Assembly (NCBI GenBank): GCA_046765795.1
Contig: JBKPRH010000340.1
Location: 1-17,762, forward strand
Reading direction: 5' to 3'
Source of the DNA: Gp6-AA40 sp046765795
Lineage (GTDB): Bacteria; Acidobacteriota; Vicinamibacteria; Vicinamibacterales; UBA2999
Length of the DNA stretch: 17,762 nt
Shown: piece by piece, positions 1 to 7,694 of the stretch
Layout: each line of letters opens with the position of its first letter
How positions within the stretch are numbered: position 1 is the stretch's first letter
Notes under the pieces: generated by a model
The model's input: the letters and a program-made list of their open reading frames with translations, nothing else
What the model was told of the DNA's origin: nothing
The model's database searches: none
Translations under genes and position numbers: made by a program

Positions 1-1
1 G

Positions 2-1207
2 GATTACGTGCTCGCCTATGACGCGCAGGATACGGCCGCTCTGCACCGTCTGAACGAACACTATCAACGCACGTTCACACTCGACGACCTTGCGGCCGAA
101 ATCTGGCAGCGCATGTATGCATTTCGCCAGCGGTCATCACGAGTGGCGAAGAACTATCTCCAGCCTTCTGAAGCGCAGATGATGGTTGCGCAAAGCGCCG
201 GGTACGGTAGCTGGGACGCGCTCATCGCGTCGCTCGAGACCGGCGCCTCGCCGATTCCGCCGTACTCGATCGATACCCAGCGCAACGCGATCGCTCCCCG
301 CCGCATGCTCACCGATCGCGAGTGGGATCGGCTGATTGCGTTGATGAAGGAACGGCGTATCGAGGGCCTCGCGGCGAACGGTCTGATGACCGACACGCTC
401 ATGGCGCGCATCGCCGAACTCGATCATGTCGTCGCGCTCGGCGTCGGCGGCTCGCGAGGGCTCAGCGACGATGGTCTTTTGCAGCTGGCACGCATGCCAC
501 AACTGCGATGGCTGAATCTGAGTGAGTATCCCGGTGGCAAGCTCACCGACCGCGGACTCGAGGTACTCCGGCACCTGCCGAACCTTCGCCACGTCGAGAT
601 GACGTGGCAGAAGGGCATCACTGATATCGGCGTCGCCAACCTCCGCTTCTGCGATCAGGTCGAACGCGTCGATCTGATGGGATCGCCGACGGGCGACGGC
701 GCCATCGAGGCGCTTCAGGGAAAGCCGAAGCTGTCGTCCTTCGCCACCGGAAAGATGGTCACCGACGCCGGCCTCCATCTGTTGCACAACTTCCCCAGGC
801 TGAAGACATGGCAGGGCGATGAGAACACTCGCCTGTTGATCGATGGTCCCTTCACCAATGCCGGACTCGCCAGTCTGGCCGGACTCGAGGGCGTATTCGA
901 TCTCGATCTCTTCTGGCACGTTACCGGGATCACATCCGATGGCTTCGCGCACCTCGGGGGACTGCCGAATCTCGCGTCGCTCGGCGCCGATGGCCAGTTG
1001 AGTGATGACGAGGCGATGCGTCACTTCGCCACAATCCCGCGTCTTCGCAGGCTTCGCGCGCAGGGCACGGTCGCCACGGACGAGGGGTTCGAGGCGCTGA
1101 GTCGATCGCAGACGCTCGAACAGCTGTGGACCCGCGAAACCCGCATCTCGGGAGTCGCGGCTTCATCGCGCTCTCGCGGATGCCGTCTCTTCGCAATCTC
1201 GGTGTGA
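2..1207 (+). CDS. Leucine-rich repeat protein, N-terminal part (5' partial, frameshifted)
   Basis: Reading is open from the first bases of the window (a GTG lies at 8 but codons continue upstream), so the true start is probably outside. The first ~100 residues are a helical, non-repeat region (FRQRSSRVAKNY, GYGSWDALI). From about residue 110 the protein consists of leucine-rich repeats of about 24-28 residues with the pattern (L/I)(T/S)D.GL..L..LP.L..L, for example LTDRGLEVLRHLPNLRHVEM, which resembles the cysteine-containing/AMN1-like LRR class. Such repeats build a curved protein-binding solenoid; no catalytic motif or signal peptide is visible, so the partner and location are unknown. After LEQLWTRETR the reading loses LRR character and stops at 1207, while the repeats resume in another frame in the next entry. 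The two pieces are almost certainly one gene split by a one-base loss. Confidence 0.8.
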   Translation, partial: DYVLAYDAQDTAALHRLNEHYQRTFTLDDLAAEIWQRMYAFRQRSSRVAKNYLQPSEAQMMVAQSAGYGSWDALIASLETGASPIPPYSIDTQRNAIAPRRMLTDREWDRLIALMKERRIEGLAANGLMTDTLMARIAELDHVVALGVGGSRGLSDDGLLQLARMPQLRWLNLSEYPGGKLTDRGLEVLRHLPNLRHVEMTWQKGITDIGVANLRFCDQVERVDLMGSPTGDGAIEALQGKPKLSSFATGKMVTDAGLHLLHNFPRLKTWQGDENTRLLIDGPFTNAGLASLAGLEGVFDLDLFWHVTGITSDGFAHLGGLPNLASLGADGQLSDDEAMRHFATIPRLRRLRAQGTVATDEGFEALSRSQTLEQLWTRETRISGVAASSRSRGCRLFAISV

Positions 1208-1638
1208 GCTGCAAGCAGGTCAGCGACGAGGCGCTCGCCACGCTACCCGACTTCCCTTCACTGCGCGAGCTGACGCCGATCGATGTGACCGACGGCGGCT
1301 TTCGCCACATTGGCGGCTGCGCGAAGCTCGAACGTCTGTCGTGTATGTACTGCCGAGAGACGACCGACATCGCGACCGAGCATATCGGTGGTCTGCAGTT
1401 GCGCTCGTACTACGCGGGCCTCACGCAGATCACCGATCGCAGCCTCGAGATCCTCGGACGCATGACATCGCTCGAGCAGATCGAGCTGTACGAGTGCCTG
1501 CACGTGACCGATGCGGGTCTCGTCTTTCTGTCTGCGATGCCGAGGCTGAAGCAGTTCGAGGTAAGCGGATCGCCTGGCGTCACGCTCCAGGGCACACGCG
1601 TGTTTCCGGCGAACGTGACTGTGCGCTACTCCACCTGA
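1126..1638 (+). CDS. Leucine-rich repeat protein, C-terminal part (continuation after frameshift)
   Basis: This frame carries the remaining repeats: SRGFIALSRMPSLRNLGV, DEALATLPDFPSLRELTPI, DGGFRHIGGCAKLERLSCM, and ITDRSLEILGRMTSLEQIEL, then VTDAGLVFLSAMPRLKQFEV and a short cap ending VRYST. The GTG at 1126 is only where the frame opens; there is no ribosome-binding site and the first ~8 residues are out-of-frame sequence, so I do not think it starts independently. Genuine repeat sequence begins around 1144. The repeats match in length and consensus those of the preceding fragment, and the cap residues look like a natural C-terminus. Read together, the gene would run from before the window to 1638. 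It could be a pseudogene, a sequencing or assembly indel, or much less likely programmed frameshifting. Confidence 0.75.
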   Translation: MDPRNPHLGSRGFIALSRMPSLRNLGVSCKQVSDEALATLPDFPSLRELTPIDVTDGGFRHIGGCAKLERLSCMYCRETTDIATEHIGGLQLRSYYAGLTQITDRSLEILGRMTSLEQIELYECLHVTDAGLVFLSAMPRLKQFEVSGSPGVTLQGTRVFPANVTVRYST

Positions 1639-1666
1639 GGAGGTAACGGAGAAATCCGTTCCCTCC
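1639..1666. terminator. GNRA-type hairpin after the LRR gene stop
   Basis: A stem begins one base after the LRR stop codon: GGAGG (1639-1643) pairs with CCTCC (1662-1666) and AACGGA (1645-1650) with TCCGTT (1655-1660), with one internal T/C mismatch and a GAAA loop. There is no long T run after it, so it is at best a weak intrinsic terminator. It belongs to an ACGGA-rich sequence that recurs inverted at 7101. Confidence 0.5.
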
Positions 1667-1683
1667 GTCGGCTCCGTTTCCTG

Positions 1684-1689
1684 GATAAT
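1684..1689 (+). promoter_or_regulatory. Candidate -10 element, GATAAT, for a leaderless CE15 transcript
   Basis: GATAAT matches TATAAT at five of six bases and is preceded by TG at 1682-1683. Only 8 bases separate it from the ATG at 1698, and no Shine-Dalgarno sequence lies in that gap, so transcription would start at or next to the start codon. No convincing -35 was found. This is inferred from sequence alone. Confidence 0.35.
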
Positions 1690-1697
1690 CCATCACC

Positions 1698-3086
1698 ATG
1701 AAGACCGCGTCGCTTCTCTCGATTGCGACCATGCTGGCGACCGCAACGTTTCTCGTCGCCCAGGAGCCGCTCACCTGGACCGCGCAGCAGGATCACCAGA
1801 ACATGAAAGACCAGCTGGGGATCAAGACGTTGCGGCCGGGGCCAAGTGGGAATGCGGCGCCTGGCGCACCGAATGCGGCGAACTATGACCCCGAGAAGGC
1901 CAATCCCTACCCTGATCTTCCCGATCCCCTGATATTGAAGAGCGGTCGCAAGGTCACGACGGCTGACACGTGGTGGAAGCAGCGGCGCCCGGAGATCGTC
2001 GAGGACTTCGAGCGTGAAGTGTTTGGCCGTGTGCCGGCGCGCGTGCCCACGGTGAAATGGGAGTTGAGGCAGACGGTGAACGCGCAGGTCGCCGGGCTAC
2101 CTGTGATCGCGAAGCAGCTGGTGGGCCACGTTGACAACTCCGCGTACCCGGCCATCACCGTCGACATTCAGATGACGGTCGTCACGCCGGCCAACGCGAA
2201 AAGCAAAGTGCCGGTGCTGATGATGTTCGGCAACGCGGCGCTGCCACCAACGCCGCCGCCGGCGGAAACTCCGACTGGCCCACCGACGTCGGCGCAGCAG
2301 TTGATTGCGGCCGGATGGGGATACGCATCAATCAGCCCGGTGAGCATCCAGGCCGACAACGGTGCCGGGCTGACGCGCGGAATCATCGGGCTCGTGAATA
2401 AAGGTCAGGCGCGCAAACCCGACGACTGGGGTTCGCTTCGCGCGTGGGCCTGGGGCGCGTCGCGCGGACTCGATTACCTCGACACCGATCCCGGGGTAGA
2501 CACCAGGCACGTCGGGATCGAGGGCGTGTCGCGGTACGGAAAGGCTGCTCTCGTGGCCGCCGCGTTCGAGCCACGCTTCACGATGGTGCTCGTCGGATCA
2601 TCCGGCGAGGGCGGTGCCAAGCTGCACCGCCGCAACTTCGGTGAGGCGGTCGAGAATCTCACCGGTGCGGGCGAGTATCACTGGATGGCGGGCAACTTCC
2701 TGAAATACGGCACCGCCGAATCGACCTTCGGCGCGAAAACCGCGAACGACATCCCCGTCGATGCGCATCAGCTCATCGCGCTCGTCGCACCACGATGGGT
2801 GTTCATCAGCTACGGCATCCCGGAGAAGGGTGACGCGAACTGGCTCGATCACCAGGGCAGCTACATGGCGGCGGTTGCGGCTGGTCCTGTCTTCCGTCTA
2901 CTCGGCGTCAGGGATCTCGGCGATAAGCACGACTACCGCGTGGCGAAGATGCCCGCGGTCAACGTCGGTCTTGTTGATGGTGAACTGGCGTGGCGCCAGC
3001 ACGACGGCGGACACGAGGACCGATCGAACATGAAGTACTTCATCGAGTGGGCGAACTCGTTGATGCAGCGCTCTGGTCGCCGGTAG
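1698..3086 (+). CDS. Secreted CE15-type glucuronoyl esterase
   Basis: A 462-residue alpha/beta hydrolase exported by a signal peptide (hydrophobic residues 5-20, likely cleavage after VA at ~21). The carbohydrate esterase family 15 signature is clear: nucleophile Ser278 within GVSRYGK, an acidic residue Glu304 in SSGEGG at the position used as catalytic acid by many bacterial CE15 enzymes, and His435/His439 in HDGGHED supplying the catalytic histidine (H439 more likely). CE15 enzymes cleave ester bonds between lignin alcohols and 4-O-methyl-glucuronate on xylan. The length fits bacterial members. The signal peptide places it in the periplasm or outside. Neighbours are a secreted SGNH esterase and a TonB-dependent receptor, which supports a role in polysaccharide breakdown. 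The start at 1698 is chosen because it precedes the signal peptide; no ribosome-binding site is visible. Specificity within CE15 cannot be read from the sequence. Confidence 0.85.
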   Translation: MKTASLLSIATMLATATFLVAQEPLTWTAQQDHQNMKDQLGIKTLRPGPSGNAAPGAPNAANYDPEKANPYPDLPDPLILKSGRKVTTADTWWKQRRPEIVEDFEREVFGRVPARVPTVKWELRQTVNAQVAGLPVIAKQLVGHVDNSAYPAITVDIQMTVVTPANAKSKVPVLMMFGNAALPPTPPPAETPTGPPTSAQQLIAAGWGYASISPVSIQADNGAGLTRGIIGLVNKGQARKPDDWGSLRAWAWGASRGLDYLDTDPGVDTRHVGIEGVSRYGKAALVAAAFEPRFTMVLVGSSGEGGAKLHRRNFGEAVENLTGAGEYHWMAGNFLKYGTAESTFGAKTANDIPVDAHQLIALVAPRWVFISYGIPEKGDANWLDHQGSYMAAVAAGPVFRLLGVRDLGDKHDYRVAKMPAVNVGLVDGELAWRQHDGGHEDRSNMKYFIEWANSLMQRSGRR

Positions 3087-3925
3087 CCGGCCGGGCTGCT
3101 GAAGGATCTCCTGGTCGGCGCCCGAACCGCAGAAGGATCGCCGGTCGGGGGCGGCGCATGATCGATCGCAGCTGGTGGTCCAAGGAACTCGGTGAGGACC
3201 GGCTTCAGCGCATCAGCCCACACTTGATATCCCGTCAGCGACAGATGTAGTCCGTCCACGGTCACTCCCTCGCGGGGCGCACCGTCGGTTCGCGCGAGCT
3301 GCGCGTTGATGTTGACGTAGCGAATCCGTGGCCCCTCCGCGAGCCGCGCGTAGCGCTCGTTGATCGCATCGATCGTCGGCATGACGCTGGCCCCACCGGC
3401 ACTGTCGGTGCGCGGTGTAATCCCCATGAGAATCACGGCTGCGGCCGGAGCCTTGCGCTGCACCAGTTCGAGCATCGCCTTCATGCCACTCGCCACGTTC
3501 TCGACAACTGCGGTATCGACACCTTGCCGCGGCATGCCACCGACGTTGTTCGTGCCCGCCATGACAACGATCACCTTTGGGTGTACGCCATCCAACTCCC
3601 CTTCGGTGAGACGCCACAGAATGTGCTGAACGGTGTCGCCTCCCCAGCCGAAGTTCGCGGCATTCCATCCGAAGAAGCTGCGGGTCCAGTGATCGAAGAA
3701 CGTGCGATACGCCGCGTCGCTCGTCCCCCATCGCCGCGTGATCGAGTCACCCTCGAAGTAGACGTCGATGCCGCCGCGGCGTGCCTTGTCGAGGAGCTGC
3801 GTGTGCGCGAGACGTGAATTCTCGTCGGTGCGCGCCACGGGCTGACTCCCGTCACCCTGCGCATTGACCATCGCCGCGCTGACAGCCACGAGCAATACCC
3901 ACGCGAACGCGTTGACTTTGACCAT
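2933..3925 (-). CDS. Secreted SGNH/GDSL hydrolase (PAF-acetylhydrolase-like esterase)
   Basis: Start taken at the ATG at 3925 (MVKVNAFAW...), which directly opens a signal peptide ending VNA-Q at ~22; an upstream ATG at 3988 would add 21 unlikely residues. All SGNH blocks are present, numbered from this start: Ser61 in FEGDSITRRWG, the block II glycine in NFGWGGDTV, Asn126 in MAGTNN, and Asp224/His227 in DGLHLS. The WRLTEGELDG stretch is typical of the platelet-activating-factor acetylhydrolase Ib-like branch; bacterial relatives often deacetylate sugars or oligosaccharides. The domain ends near residue 250 (TEFLGPP). The remaining ~80 residues are low-complexity and run antisense over the last 154 bases of the CE15 gene, so they may be read-through rather than functional protein. 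The gene is divergent from the TonB-dependent receptor with a 55-base gap. Substrate unknown; an acetyl-ester role beside CE15 is inference. Confidence 0.87.
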   Translation of the reverse strand: MVKVNAFAWVLLVAVSAAMVNAQGDGSQPVARTDENSRLAHTQLLDKARRGGIDVYFEGDSITRRWGTSDAAYRTFFDHWTRSFFGWNAANFGWGGDTVQHILWRLTEGELDGVHPKVIVVMAGTNNVGGMPRQGVDTAVVENVASGMKAMLELVQRKAPAAAVILMGITPRTDSAGGASVMPTIDAINERYARLAEGPRIRYVNINAQLARTDGAPREGVTVDGLHLSLTGYQVWADALKPVLTEFLGPPAAIDHAPPPTGDPSAVRAPTRRSFSSPAGYRRPERCINEFAHSMKYFMFDRSSCPPSCWRHASSPSTRPTLTAGIFATR

Positions 3926-3940
3926 CCGGCACCACAGAAT
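3912..3940 (+). promoter_or_regulatory. Candidate sigma-70-type promoter for the TonB-dependent receptor
   Basis: TTGACT (3912-3917) and CAGAAT (3935-3940) are separated by 17 bases and would give a leader of about 30-35 bases before the ATG at 3981. The -35 match is five of six and the -10 four of six. The element overlaps the start codon of the divergent esterase, so the two genes may interfere with or be co-regulated by each other. Confidence 0.35.
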
Positions 3941-3969
3941 CACCGCCTTGTAGCGGGTAACCACGAACC

Positions 3970-3977
3970 AGGGAGAG
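3970..3977 (+). promoter_or_regulatory. Ribosome-binding site of first TonB-dependent receptor
   Basis: AGGGAGAG with its GGAG core ends 5 bases before the ATG at 3981, a clear Shine-Dalgarno sequence that fixes the start codon. Confidence 0.7.
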
Positions 3978-3980
3978 TGT

Positions 3981-6900
3981 ATGTCCACTGTCTATCGAGT
4001 GCTCATCGTACTCGCCGCCATCATGTGCGTGCCCACGCTGGCGGCTGCCCAGGGTTCCATCACGGGTGTCGTCAAGGATAGTTCCGGGGCGGTGCTGCCC
4101 GGCGTGTCCGTCGAAGTGTCCAGTCCCGTTCTCATCGAAAAAATCCGAACCGCCGTCACCGACGGCACCGGCCAGTACCGCATCATCGATCTTCGTCCCG
4201 GCACGTATACCGTGACGGCAACTCTTCAAGGTTTCAACACCGTCAAGCGCGACGGCATCGAAGTCACCGGCACGGCCATTTCACGTATCGATCTCGACCT
4301 GCAGGTTGGTGCACTCGAAGAGACGCTCACCATCACCGCCCAATCCCCCATCGTTGACGTGCAGAGTATCCGTCGTCAGACGACGGTCGCTGGCCAGGTG
4401 ATCGCAGACCTTCCGACGTCGCGATCGTACGGAGCACTCTTCCAGCTCATACCCGCGGTGAGCGGCGGATCGCGCGACGTGCAGACGACACCAGCGTTGG
4501 TCGTCTTCGGCGGCCCCGGCGGCCGCGGCACTGAAGGCCGTCTGCAGGTCGAAGGTCTGAACGTCGGCGCCGCGCTGAGCGGCGGCGGCGTGTCGAGCTA
4601 CATCCCCGACGTCAGCAACTCGCAGGAAGTGACCTTCTCGACATCGGGCGGACTCGGCGAAGCCGAAGTGGGCGGCCCGACGATGAACATCGTGCCGAAG
4701 ACAGGCGGCAATCAGCTGAAAGGCAATCTTTATCTCGCCGGCACACCGCGCGGCCTGGTCGGCAGCAACTATACGAGCGAGCTCCAGACCGCGGGACTTC
4801 GCGCGCCTGGTGAACTGCTGAAGCTCTGGGACTTCACGGCCGGCGTCGGCGGACCCATCATGAAGGATCGCATCTGGTACTTCGCCAATGTGCGCGAGGA
4901 AGGCAGCTGGCAGTCGGTGCCCGGCATGTATCGCAACCAGAATGCCGGCGACCCGACGAAGTTGATCTACGTTCCGGACCTCTCGAAGCAGGCGGCCACT
5001 GCGGGAAGCTGGCGAATCGCAAACGTACGGTTGACGCTGCAGCCGGCATCACGTCATCGCTTCAACCTGTTCTGGGACGAGCAGAATCCGTGTCAGGGCG
5101 CCACGTGGCAGGGCAACGACAACGGCTGCCGTCAGCAGGGCGACGATGAATGGATCATCGGCGGCGCACCGGGCTCAGCGGGATCGTTCGGTCTCGCGAC
5201 CGCCACCCAGGCACCTGAGATCTCCAACTACGCCGGTCGTGGTCATGCGTATCAGCGCGTGACGCAGGCGACGTGGACGTCACCGTTCACGAGCCGCTTG
5301 CTGCTCGATGGCGGCATGGGCACCTACTTCAGCCACTACGGCGGCCAGGAGATGCCAGGGAATCCGACGCGCGCGATCCCGCGCATGGTCGAACAGTGCG
5401 CTGGCGCAGCACCGGCGAATGCGGTCCCGAATGCCTGCGCACACGGCATCTCGAATCTGACGTTCGGATCGCAGGACTGGTCGAGCAATCAGGGCTTCGT
5501 GCTCAACTGGCGCGGGTCCGCCTCATACGTCACCGGCGCGCACAGCATGAAGTTCGGCTATCAGGCGGCGTATCACCGCATCAATCAGAGCTATTTCAGC
5601 AACAACAATCACCTTACCTATCGCTTGAACTACGGCGTCCCGAACCTGCTGACGATGGACCTGAAGCCGTTCGACACGGGTCAGCGAACGAGGTGGGAAG
5701 CGCTCTACGCGCAGGAGCAGTGGACGCTGAAGCGGCTGACGCTGCAAGGCGCGGTGCGCTACGACCACGCATGGAGCTACTTCCCCGATCAGCAAATCGG
5801 ACCCGTACGCTTCCTGCCTACCGGGTTTACGCTGCCGGCACAGGACGGCGTGAAGGGGTACGACGATGTCACTGTTCGCGGTGGCGCGGCGTACGACTTG
5901 TTCGGCACGGGCAAGACGTCGATCAAGCTGAACGTCGGCAAGTATCTCGAGGCGGCGACGAATCACAACACCTACTCGCTGACCAATCCCGCCGCGCGCA
6001 TCGCCGGCAGTCCGGTGCTCGGCGCACCGCCTGCTGTCACTCGCGCGTGGACTGACGCCAACGGCAACTACGTTCCTGACTGCGACCTGCTCGATCCGAA
6101 TGCCAACGATTTTCGTGCGAGCGGCGGCGATCTCTGCGGCCAGTTGAGCAACCTGAACTTCGGCAAGCCGGTGTTCACCGGCAGCTTCGACCCGGACATC
6201 CTGGAAGGGTGGAGCGTGCGGCCCAGCGACTGGCAGGTCGGCGTGTCGGTGCAGCAGCAGGTGCTGAACGGCGTCGCCGTCGAGGTCGGCTACTTCCGCC
6301 GTTGGCTGCAGCACTTCACTGTGATCGACAATCTCGCGGTCACTGCCGCCGACTTCGATCGCTTCAGCATCGTGGCACCATCCGATCCACGCCTGCCGAA
6401 TGGCGGTGGCTACACGATCTCGGGTCTCTACAACGTCAGCCCGGCGAAGTCAGGACAGACGAACAGCTTCACGACGCTGTCGGACAACTTCGGCTCGCAG
6501 ACGTCGATGTACAACGGCATCCTCATGAACGTCAGCGCGCGCGGACGCAATGGACTGTCGGTGCAGGGCGGCATCAACATCGGCAAGACCGTCACCGACA
6601 ACTGCGAGATCCAGGCGGAGGTGCCGGAGATCGCGCCGTTGGATCCGTTCTGCCACAACGATCCGGGTTTCAACACCCGTGTGAGCGGACTCGCTGCGTA
6701 TACCCTGCCGAAGATCGATGTGCTGGTCAGCGGCACGTTCCGCAGCGATCAAGGTGCGCCGCTGCAGGCGCAGTACGTGGTGACGAGCGCGGTTGCCGCA
6801 CAGACACTCGGCCGGCCGCTGTCAGGCAACGCGCCGAGCGTGACCGTGAACCTGCTCGAGCCCGGTGAAGTGTATGGCGATCGCGTCAACGCATTCGACC

Positions 6901-7088
6901 TGCGTGTCGCAAAGATCCTGCGCTTCGGGAGAACACGCACGAACGTCGGCGTGGACGTCTACAACATCTTCAACGCAAGCGCGGTGCTGACCTACAACCA
7001 GGCGTTCAATCCTGGTGGACGCTGGCTCGTCCCGACGACGGTGATGGCCGCGCGCTTCGCGAAGCTGAGCGCCTCCATCGACTTCTGA
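3981..7088 (+). CDS. TonB-dependent receptor with carboxypeptidase-regulatory-like N-terminal domain (Oar-like)
   Basis: A 1035-residue outer-membrane transporter. Order: signal peptide (cleavage after AAA at ~23); a carboxypeptidase-regulatory-like/CNA-B-type beta-sandwich, residues ~26-108 (ITGVVKDSSGAVLPGV, GQYRIIDLRPGTYTVT); a TonB-box-like ETLTITA at 114-120; a plug domain to about residue 240; then a long beta-barrel with extracellular loops rich in Gly/Asn and ending in Phe (ASIDF), the usual BAM-recognition terminus. Such receptors take up large ligands across the outer membrane using TonB-ExbBD energy; oligosaccharides are common cargo in Acidobacteriota. No SusD partner is nearby, consistent with the Oar-like rather than SusC/D type. 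Two secreted esterases lie next to it, so imported products of their action are a reasonable but unproven cargo. The start is fixed by a good ribosome-binding site. Confidence 0.9.
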   Translation: MSTVYRVLIVLAAIMCVPTLAAAQGSITGVVKDSSGAVLPGVSVEVSSPVLIEKIRTAVTDGTGQYRIIDLRPGTYTVTATLQGFNTVKRDGIEVTGTAISRIDLDLQVGALEETLTITAQSPIVDVQSIRRQTTVAGQVIADLPTSRSYGALFQLIPAVSGGSRDVQTTPALVVFGGPGGRGTEGRLQVEGLNVGAALSGGGVSSYIPDVSNSQEVTFSTSGGLGEAEVGGPTMNIVPKTGGNQLKGNLYLAGTPRGLVGSNYTSELQTAGLRAPGELLKLWDFTAGVGGPIMKDRIWYFANVREEGSWQSVPGMYRNQNAGDPTKLIYVPDLSKQAATAGSWRIANVRLTLQPASRHRFNLFWDEQNPCQGATWQGNDNGCRQQGDDEWIIGGAPGSAGSFGLATATQAPEISNYAGRGHAYQRVTQATWTSPFTSRLLLDGGMGTYFSHYGGQEMPGNPTRAIPRMVEQCAGAAPANAVPNACAHGISNLTFGSQDWSSNQGFVLNWRGSASYVTGAHSMKFGYQAAYHRINQSYFSNNNHLTYRLNYGVPNLLTMDLKPFDTGQRTRWEALYAQEQWTLKRLTLQGAVRYDHAWSYFPDQQIGPVRFLPTGFTLPAQDGVKGYDDVTVRGGAAYDLFGTGKTSIKLNVGKYLEAATNHNTYSLTNPAARIAGSPVLGAPPAVTRAWTDANGNYVPDCDLLDPNANDFRASGGDLCGQLSNLNFGKPVFTGSFDPDILEGWSVRPSDWQVGVSVQQQVLNGVAVEVGYFRRWLQHFTVIDNLAVTAADFDRFSIVAPSDPRLPNGGGYTISGLYNVSPAKSGQTNSFTTLSDNFGSQTSMYNGILMNVSARGRNGLSVQGGINIGKTVTDNCEIQAEVPEIAPLDPFCHNDPGFNTRVSGLAAYTLPKIDVLVSGTFRSDQGAPLQAQYVVTSAVAAQTLGRPLSGNAPSVTVNLLEPGEVYGDRVNAFDLRVAKILRFGRTRTNVGVDVYNIFNASAVLTYNQAFNPGGRWLVPTTVMAARFAKLSASIDF

Positions 7089-7100
7089 GATAACGAAGGA

Positions 7101-7151
7101 GACGGAGGGAACGGATTAACACGGAGCAACGGAACAACGGAAGTTAACGGA
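7101..7151. repeat. ACGGA motif array downstream of the receptor
   Basis: The pentamer ACGGA occurs six times, beginning at 7102, 7111, 7121, 7129, 7137 and 7147, spaced 8-10 bases apart. The 17 bases GACGGAGGGAACGGATT (7101-7117) are found again as the exact reverse complement at 1653-1669 after the LRR gene, so this is a dispersed intergenic sequence family rather than chance composition. Confidence 0.65.
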
Positions 7152-7173
7152 GTGAGAAATCTCTCACTCCGTT
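7146..7173 (+). terminator. Strong hairpin terminator after the first receptor
   Basis: AACGGAGTGAGA (7146-7157) pairs perfectly with TCTCACTCCGTT (7162-7173), a 12-base stem with a four-base AATC loop. The following bases are TCTTCGC, a short pyrimidine stretch, so it can act as a Rho-independent terminator for the receptor gene 57 bases upstream. From 7174 to 7319 I see nothing further that I can name. Confidence 0.65.
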
Positions 7174-7319
7174 TCTTCGCTGGGCCGAGCTAGCTGTGGT
7201 TTCTGCTGCAGCGACGAAGGAGTCAATTCGAAGTGAAGATTAATCGCGGATGAAGAGCGCGCTTAACTCGCGTCGTCCGCTGATGGTGAAGCGACGACTC
7301 TAAGACGAACGGACATTAC

Positions 7320-7694
7320 CTATCGTCCGGCGGACATGACGGTGATGGTGAGCCGATCGACGTTGGTCGCGTGGCCCTGCGAATCGACGAGTGTGACCGA
7401 CACTTCGTACTCACCGCCTGGCAAATTCTTGAAGCTTGTCTCGGTAATCGGTGCGGCATCGGCGCCATCGAGCGTCAGATAGCTGCTGCGAAAGAATTCG
7501 CCAGAGTCAGCGACGATGCGCAGACCGCGGTTTTGGGCGCTGGGCGGTACGATCGCGCGAATGCGGACCTCAGCCGGCGCCTGACTGATACGGGGCGACA
7601 CTTCAATGCGCAACCGGCCGTCGGCCGCGCCCCCTGGCGCCGTACACAAGACGAGGGTCGCGACGATAAAACTGAACGCACTGCGCATCCGCAT
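7320..7694 (-). CDS. Small secreted protein, unknown function (Ig-like beta fold suspected)
   Basis: A 124-residue protein beginning MRMRSAFSFIVATLVLC, a signal peptide with probable cleavage after GGAA near residue 25. The ATG at 7694 is chosen because GAGAGGT lies 7 bases upstream. The mature part is ~100 residues of alternating hydrophobic strands (RLRIEVSP, AEVRIRAIV, LRIVADSGEFFRSS, GGEYEVSVTLVDSQG, RLTITVM), which looks like a single PKD/Ig-like beta-sandwich; I recall similar small exported proteins in Vicinamibacter-type genomes but no named family. The conserved-looking core is SGEFFRSSYLTLDG followed by LPGGEY. It stands alone, divergent from the glycosyltransferase, and converges on the receptor terminator. 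A Cys at position 17 lies within the hydrophobic core but LVLC followed by T is not a good lipobox. No function assigned. Confidence 0.75.
   Translation of the reverse strand: MRMRSAFSFIVATLVLCTAPGGAADGRLRIEVSPRISQAPAEVRIRAIVPPSAQNRGLRIVADSGEFFRSSYLTLDGADAAPITETSFKNLPGGEYEVSVTLVDSQGHATNVDRLTITVMSAGR

Noticed and set aside
137..1024. 295-codon minus-strand open frame opposite the LRR gene
   Set aside because: The opposite strand has clear leucine-rich repeats; this frame shows no motif or start signal.
3943..3956. CCGC/GCGG inverted pair in the esterase-receptor gap as an operator
   Set aside because: Four-base arms are expected by chance in GC-rich DNA.
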